This document shows positions 5,292-6,820 of a stretch of DNA of 6,820 nucleotides, one piece after another. The DNA comes from Clostridia bacterium. GTDB lineage: Bacteria; Bacillota; DSM-521; Neomoorellales; Neomoorellaceae. Under the pieces are notes generated by a model. The model was not told the DNA's origin. It did no database searches and saw only the letters and a program-made list of their open reading frames with translations. The translations under genes were made by a program, and so were the position numbers. Every line of letters begins with the position of its first letter. Position 1 is the stretch's first letter. The DNA lies in the NCBI GenBank assembly GCA_012727745.1, contig JAAYGJ010000003.1, positions 1-6,820 on the forward strand, given 5' to 3'.

Positions 5292-5888
5292 TTAGAACAA
5301 TTTCTTGAATAACTTCAGGGCAGCTGCAGCCATTTCCTGGTAACCCCTGCGGTTGGGATGGGCTGCATCGTTAAAATATTCCGCCCGGCCCCAGCGACTA
5401 CCCGGTTCGAGCAAAGGGCGATAAAAATCCAATACTGACAGGCTATGTAGCTGCGCCAGTTCGCGGTAGGCGTCCCGGTAAGCATCGAGAAAAAGGGACA
5501 TCTCGCGCAAAAAAGCCTGAGAAATAAACCCCTCCCGCAGGCAAAGAGGCGGCGGCAGGCATACTACCGCCTGGATGCCAGCCTGCCGGGCTTTGTCCAG
5601 CATCGCCTGCACATTATTTCTTACCTTCGCTACTGTTACTCCCTGCCAGGCATCATTTGTGCCCCCCAGAATTGTTACCACTGCCGGACGCACTCCAATG
5701 ACGTCCGCCTCAAAACGAGCCAGCATTTCGCCGGTAGTTTCACCGTTGACACCTTTATTTTGCACTGCTAAACCTGTATCATGAGCTGTAAGGCACAGCC
5801 ACGAGGCCCGGGGGCCAAAAGGATAACCCCAGGTAAGACTGTCACCAATAGCCACAATGTCAGTTTCCGCCACCATTAGACCCCCCAT
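5292..5888 (-). CDS. SGNH/GDSL-family hydrolase (esterase or lipase-like)
   Basis: 198 residues, the usual ~200 of single-domain SGNH hydrolases. The four blocks are present: GDSLTWG with catalytic Ser17; the oxyanion Gly at 46 in NKGVNGETT; GGTND with Asn78; and DAAHPN with Asp175 and His177 completing the triad. The family contains esterases, thioesterases and carbohydrate deacetylases; the substrate cannot be read from the sequence. No signal peptide is evident, so it is probably cytosolic. Of the nested starts, the ATG at 5888 has GGAG 8 nt upstream. The GTG at 5897 has no properly spaced site. The ATG at 5876, with a G-run 4 nt upstream, is a credible alternative that gives 194 residues. 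The gene is followed by ~600 bp without a clear gene, and its context suggests no link to the hydrogenase genes. Confidence 0.9.
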   Translation of the reverse strand: MGGLMVAETDIVAIGDSLTWGYPFGPRASWLCLTAHDTGLAVQNKGVNGETTGEMLARFEADVIGVRPAVVTILGGTNDAWQGVTVAKVRNNVQAMLDKARQAGIQAVVCLPPPLCLREGFISQAFLREMSLFLDAYRDAYRELAQLHSLSVLDFYRPLLEPGSRWGRAEYFNDAAHPNRRGYQEMAAAALKLFKKLF

Positions 5889-6105
5889 TTGCCCCACTCC
5901 AGAACCCTTCTATATTTATTTCAACCTTTTTCAGCATCTTCCTTTTAATATCTCTGCCAATAAGAAAAAAGATTGTCCCTCCGCCAAGTTGTGGACAATC
6001 AAGAAATAAGGCTCCTGTCGTTCCGCTGAGGGCAAGCAGAAGCCCTGTTATTTTAGCTCTTACTTCTTCCAGCAACCGCTCATAGGTGGGGCAGAGATGG
6101 CTCAA
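5860..6105 (-). CDS. Hypothetical small ORF (81 residues), uncertain
   Basis: An open frame from a TTG at 6105 to a TGA at 5860. It starts 17 nt after the AIM24 stop and its 3' end overlaps the GDSL hydrolase start. I do not recognise it. It has a charged N-terminus, a hydrophobic stretch (residues ~21-35), GGGTIFFLIGRDIKRKML, and a Gly/Asn-rich tail that may only reflect the overlapping reading frame. There is no ribosome site at useful distance from the TTG. A hairpin plus T-run (6000-5965) lies inside it and could be a terminator, which argues against translation. It may be a decayed gene. Confidence 0.3.
   Translation of the reverse strand: MSHLCPTYERLLEEVRAKITGLLLALSGTTGALFLDCPQLGGGTIFFLIGRDIKRKMLKKVEINIEGFWSGANGGSNGGGN
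5965..6000 (-). terminator. Probable rho-independent terminator after the AIM24 gene
   Basis: On the minus strand GATTGTCC (6000-5993) pairs perfectly with GGACAATC (5978-5971) across a 14-nt loop, followed directly by six T (5970-5965). The stem is only 8 bp and the loop is large, so it may be weak. It would end the AIM24 transcript ~120 nt after its stop codon and separate it from the GDSL hydrolase. Confidence 0.55.
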
Positions 6106-6122
6106 GTGTTGTATAATCTACC

Positions 6123-6554
6123 TTAATCCCTTCCCAGCAGGTTTTTCACCCCGATACCGCCGAAGAGACCCCCTTCACCCTTGCTGTCTCCGCCGCCCCT
6201 CCTGCTGGCAGCATGCATGCGGTTAGCCAAACGGCTGAAGGGAAGGGACTGCAGCCAGACTAGCCCCGGCCCCCGCAAGGTAGCCAAAAATAGCCCTTCA
6301 CCCCCAAAGATGGCGCTCTTTAAATTCCCGGCAAACTGTACATCATATTCAATGGTCGTTGTCATAGCCACGAGACAGCCTGTATCAAGTTTAATCATTT
6401 CGCCTGCCTGTAGTTCTTTTTTAATAATGGTGCCTCCGGCATGGACGAAGGCCAAGCCGTCACCTACCAATCGCTGCATGATGAAGCCTTCTCCCCCGAA
6501 CAGCCCTGCGCCAATCTTCTTCTGAAAGGCTATCTCAATGGCAATGCCCTGCAA
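6123..6554 (-). CDS. AIM24/TIGR00266-family protein, lacking the N-terminal part
   Basis: 143 residues against the usual ~220-260. What is present matches the C-terminal portion of AIM24 (PF01987-type) proteins: IEIAFQKKIGAGLFGGEGFIMQRLVGDGLAFVHAGG (about residues 6-41), LDTGCLVAMTTTIEYDV, the second GGEG loop (IFGGEGLFLATLRGPGLVWLQSLPFSRLANR), and a Gly-rich tail. The family forms beta-rich trimers of unclear function. The first ~100 residues are absent, and the 66 bp upstream do not encode them in any obvious frame. The start is TTG at 6554 with AAAGGAGG (6572-6565) 10 nt upstream, so the short product may be translated. It could be a 5'-truncated pseudogene or a genuine short version. A long palindrome lies 66 bp upstream. 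Confidence 0.75.
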   Translation of the reverse strand: MQGIAIEIAFQKKIGAGLFGGEGFIMQRLVGDGLAFVHAGGTIIKKELQAGEMIKLDTGCLVAMTTTIEYDVQFAGNLKSAIFGGEGLFLATLRGPGLVWLQSLPFSRLANRMHAASRRGGGDSKGEGGLFGGIGVKNLLGRD

Positions 6555-6564
6555 CGATTTTTAT

Positions 6565-6572
6565 CCTCCTTT
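6565..6572 (-). promoter_or_regulatory. Ribosome binding site of the truncated AIM24 gene
   Basis: AAAGGAGG on the minus strand, 10 nt before the TTG at 6554. A near-perfect ribosome site placed at the truncation point suggests the short protein is made, or that the site came with other sequence. Confidence 0.5.
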
Positions 6573-6620
6573 CCTCCGTTTTTACTTATATTAGCAAGGC
6601 AACTGTCACCCAGTAAAGCA

Positions 6621-6668
6621 GGGTCACGAAAAGACACCGTTTCCTGGCAACGATGTCTTTTCTGACCC
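6621..6668. repeat. Long imperfect palindrome (two ~24-nt arms, almost no loop)
   Basis: Arms 6621-6644 and 6646-6668 form 21 base pairs with two mismatches and one bulged base (C6627) around a single central T; physically the apex would open slightly. The outer ends are GGGTCA/TGACCC and the middle is GAAAAGACA/TGTCTTTTC. It starts 7 bp beyond the solute-binding protein stop. It lacks a clean T-run after the stem, so it is not a classic terminator. It resembles the dispersed hairpin repeats found between genes in many Clostridia. Confidence 0.75.
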
Positions 6669-6674
6669 CCTCGC

Positions 6675-6820
6675 TTATTCGCTTTCCCTTTTTCCAAAGT
6701 AGTTGTTAAGAATTTGTTCGAATGTTCCGTCGGAATTAATCTGAGCAATAAATTTGTTGGCCTCCTCAAGAAGTTCCGGCTGGTTTTTGTCGACACCAAA
6801 AGCATATTCTTCCTGGGTCA
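6675..6820 (-). CDS. ABC transporter substrate-binding protein, family 3 type (C-terminal fragment)
   Basis: The last 47 residues of a gene entering from the right edge. They read EEYAFGVDKNQPELLEEANK and end with INSDGTFEQILNNYFGKRESE. The pattern of a strand 'YAFGVDK', a helix 'ELLEEANKFIAQI', then 'DGTFEQILNNYFG' is the characteristic end of periplasmic-type binding proteins for polar amino acids (SBP_bac_3). In a Firmicute it would be a lipoprotein on the outer face of the membrane, feeding an ABC importer. The ligand cannot be told from this fragment. The stop TAA is at 6677-6675, and the palindrome follows. Confidence 0.85.
   Translation of the reverse strand, partial: TQEEYAFGVDKNQPELLEEANKFIAQINSDGTFEQILNNYFGKRESE

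Noticed and set aside
6181..6525. Plus-strand 114-residue frame opposite the AIM24 gene
   Set aside because: It is the antisense shadow of a recognisable AIM24 segment, with Pro/Ser-rich low-information sequence.
6530..6805. Minus-strand 91-residue frame over the solute-binding protein end and palindrome
   Set aside because: It runs out of frame through the clear binding-protein C-terminus and the hairpin, and it has no domain.

Overview
The window looks like chromosome of an anaerobic, hydrogen-metabolising Firmicute (Clostridia, Peptococcaceae-like). The basis is the content: a four-cluster [FeFe] hydrogenase, its maturation genes, a TM1266-type regulator, purine-rich Shine-Dalgarno sites, and frequent GTG/TTG starts. 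The genus cannot be named from this sequence alone. Every supported gene lies on the minus strand, so transcription runs from high to low coordinates.

Layout in transcription order. (1) 6820-6675: C-terminal end of an ABC-type solute-binding protein. (2) 6668-6621: a long, nearly perfect hairpin or palindrome. (3) 6554-6123: an AIM24/TIGR00266 protein that lacks roughly its N-terminal 100 residues. (4) 6105-5860: a doubtful small ORF with a good terminator inside it. (5) 5888-5292: a GDSL/SGNH hydrolase. (6) 5291-4695: about 600 bp of AT-rich DNA without a convincing gene; it holds a rho-independent terminator, a strong small hairpin and a nest of competing inverted repeats just upstream of hydA. 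(7) 4694-2973: an [FeFe] hydrogenase catalytic subunit (hydA/hndD type) cut by a single in-frame TAA at 4023-4025. (8) 2964-2756: a promoter followed by a structured leader that ends in an intrinsic terminator. (9) 2677-2426 TM1266-type regulator, 2374-1163 hydF, 1149-76 hydE, and 95-1 the start of hydG, which runs off the window.

The genes from hydA to hydG form one functional module. HydE and HydG are radical-SAM enzymes that build parts of the diiron subcluster, HydF is the scaffold GTPase that delivers it, and HydA is the enzyme that receives it. The maturation genes read as intact, which fits an organism that still makes an active [FeFe] hydrogenase. The hydA copy here is broken, split or mis-sequenced at exactly one codon. 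It also has Ser where the standard H-cluster motif has its second Cys. The maturation genes appear to have their own promoter and a terminator-bearing leader, so they could be expressed independently of hydA.

The items most worth a second look are the in-frame stop in hydA, the unidentified terminator-containing leader ahead of the maturation operon, the 5'-truncated AIM24 gene beside a long palindrome, and the repeat-rich region upstream of hydA.
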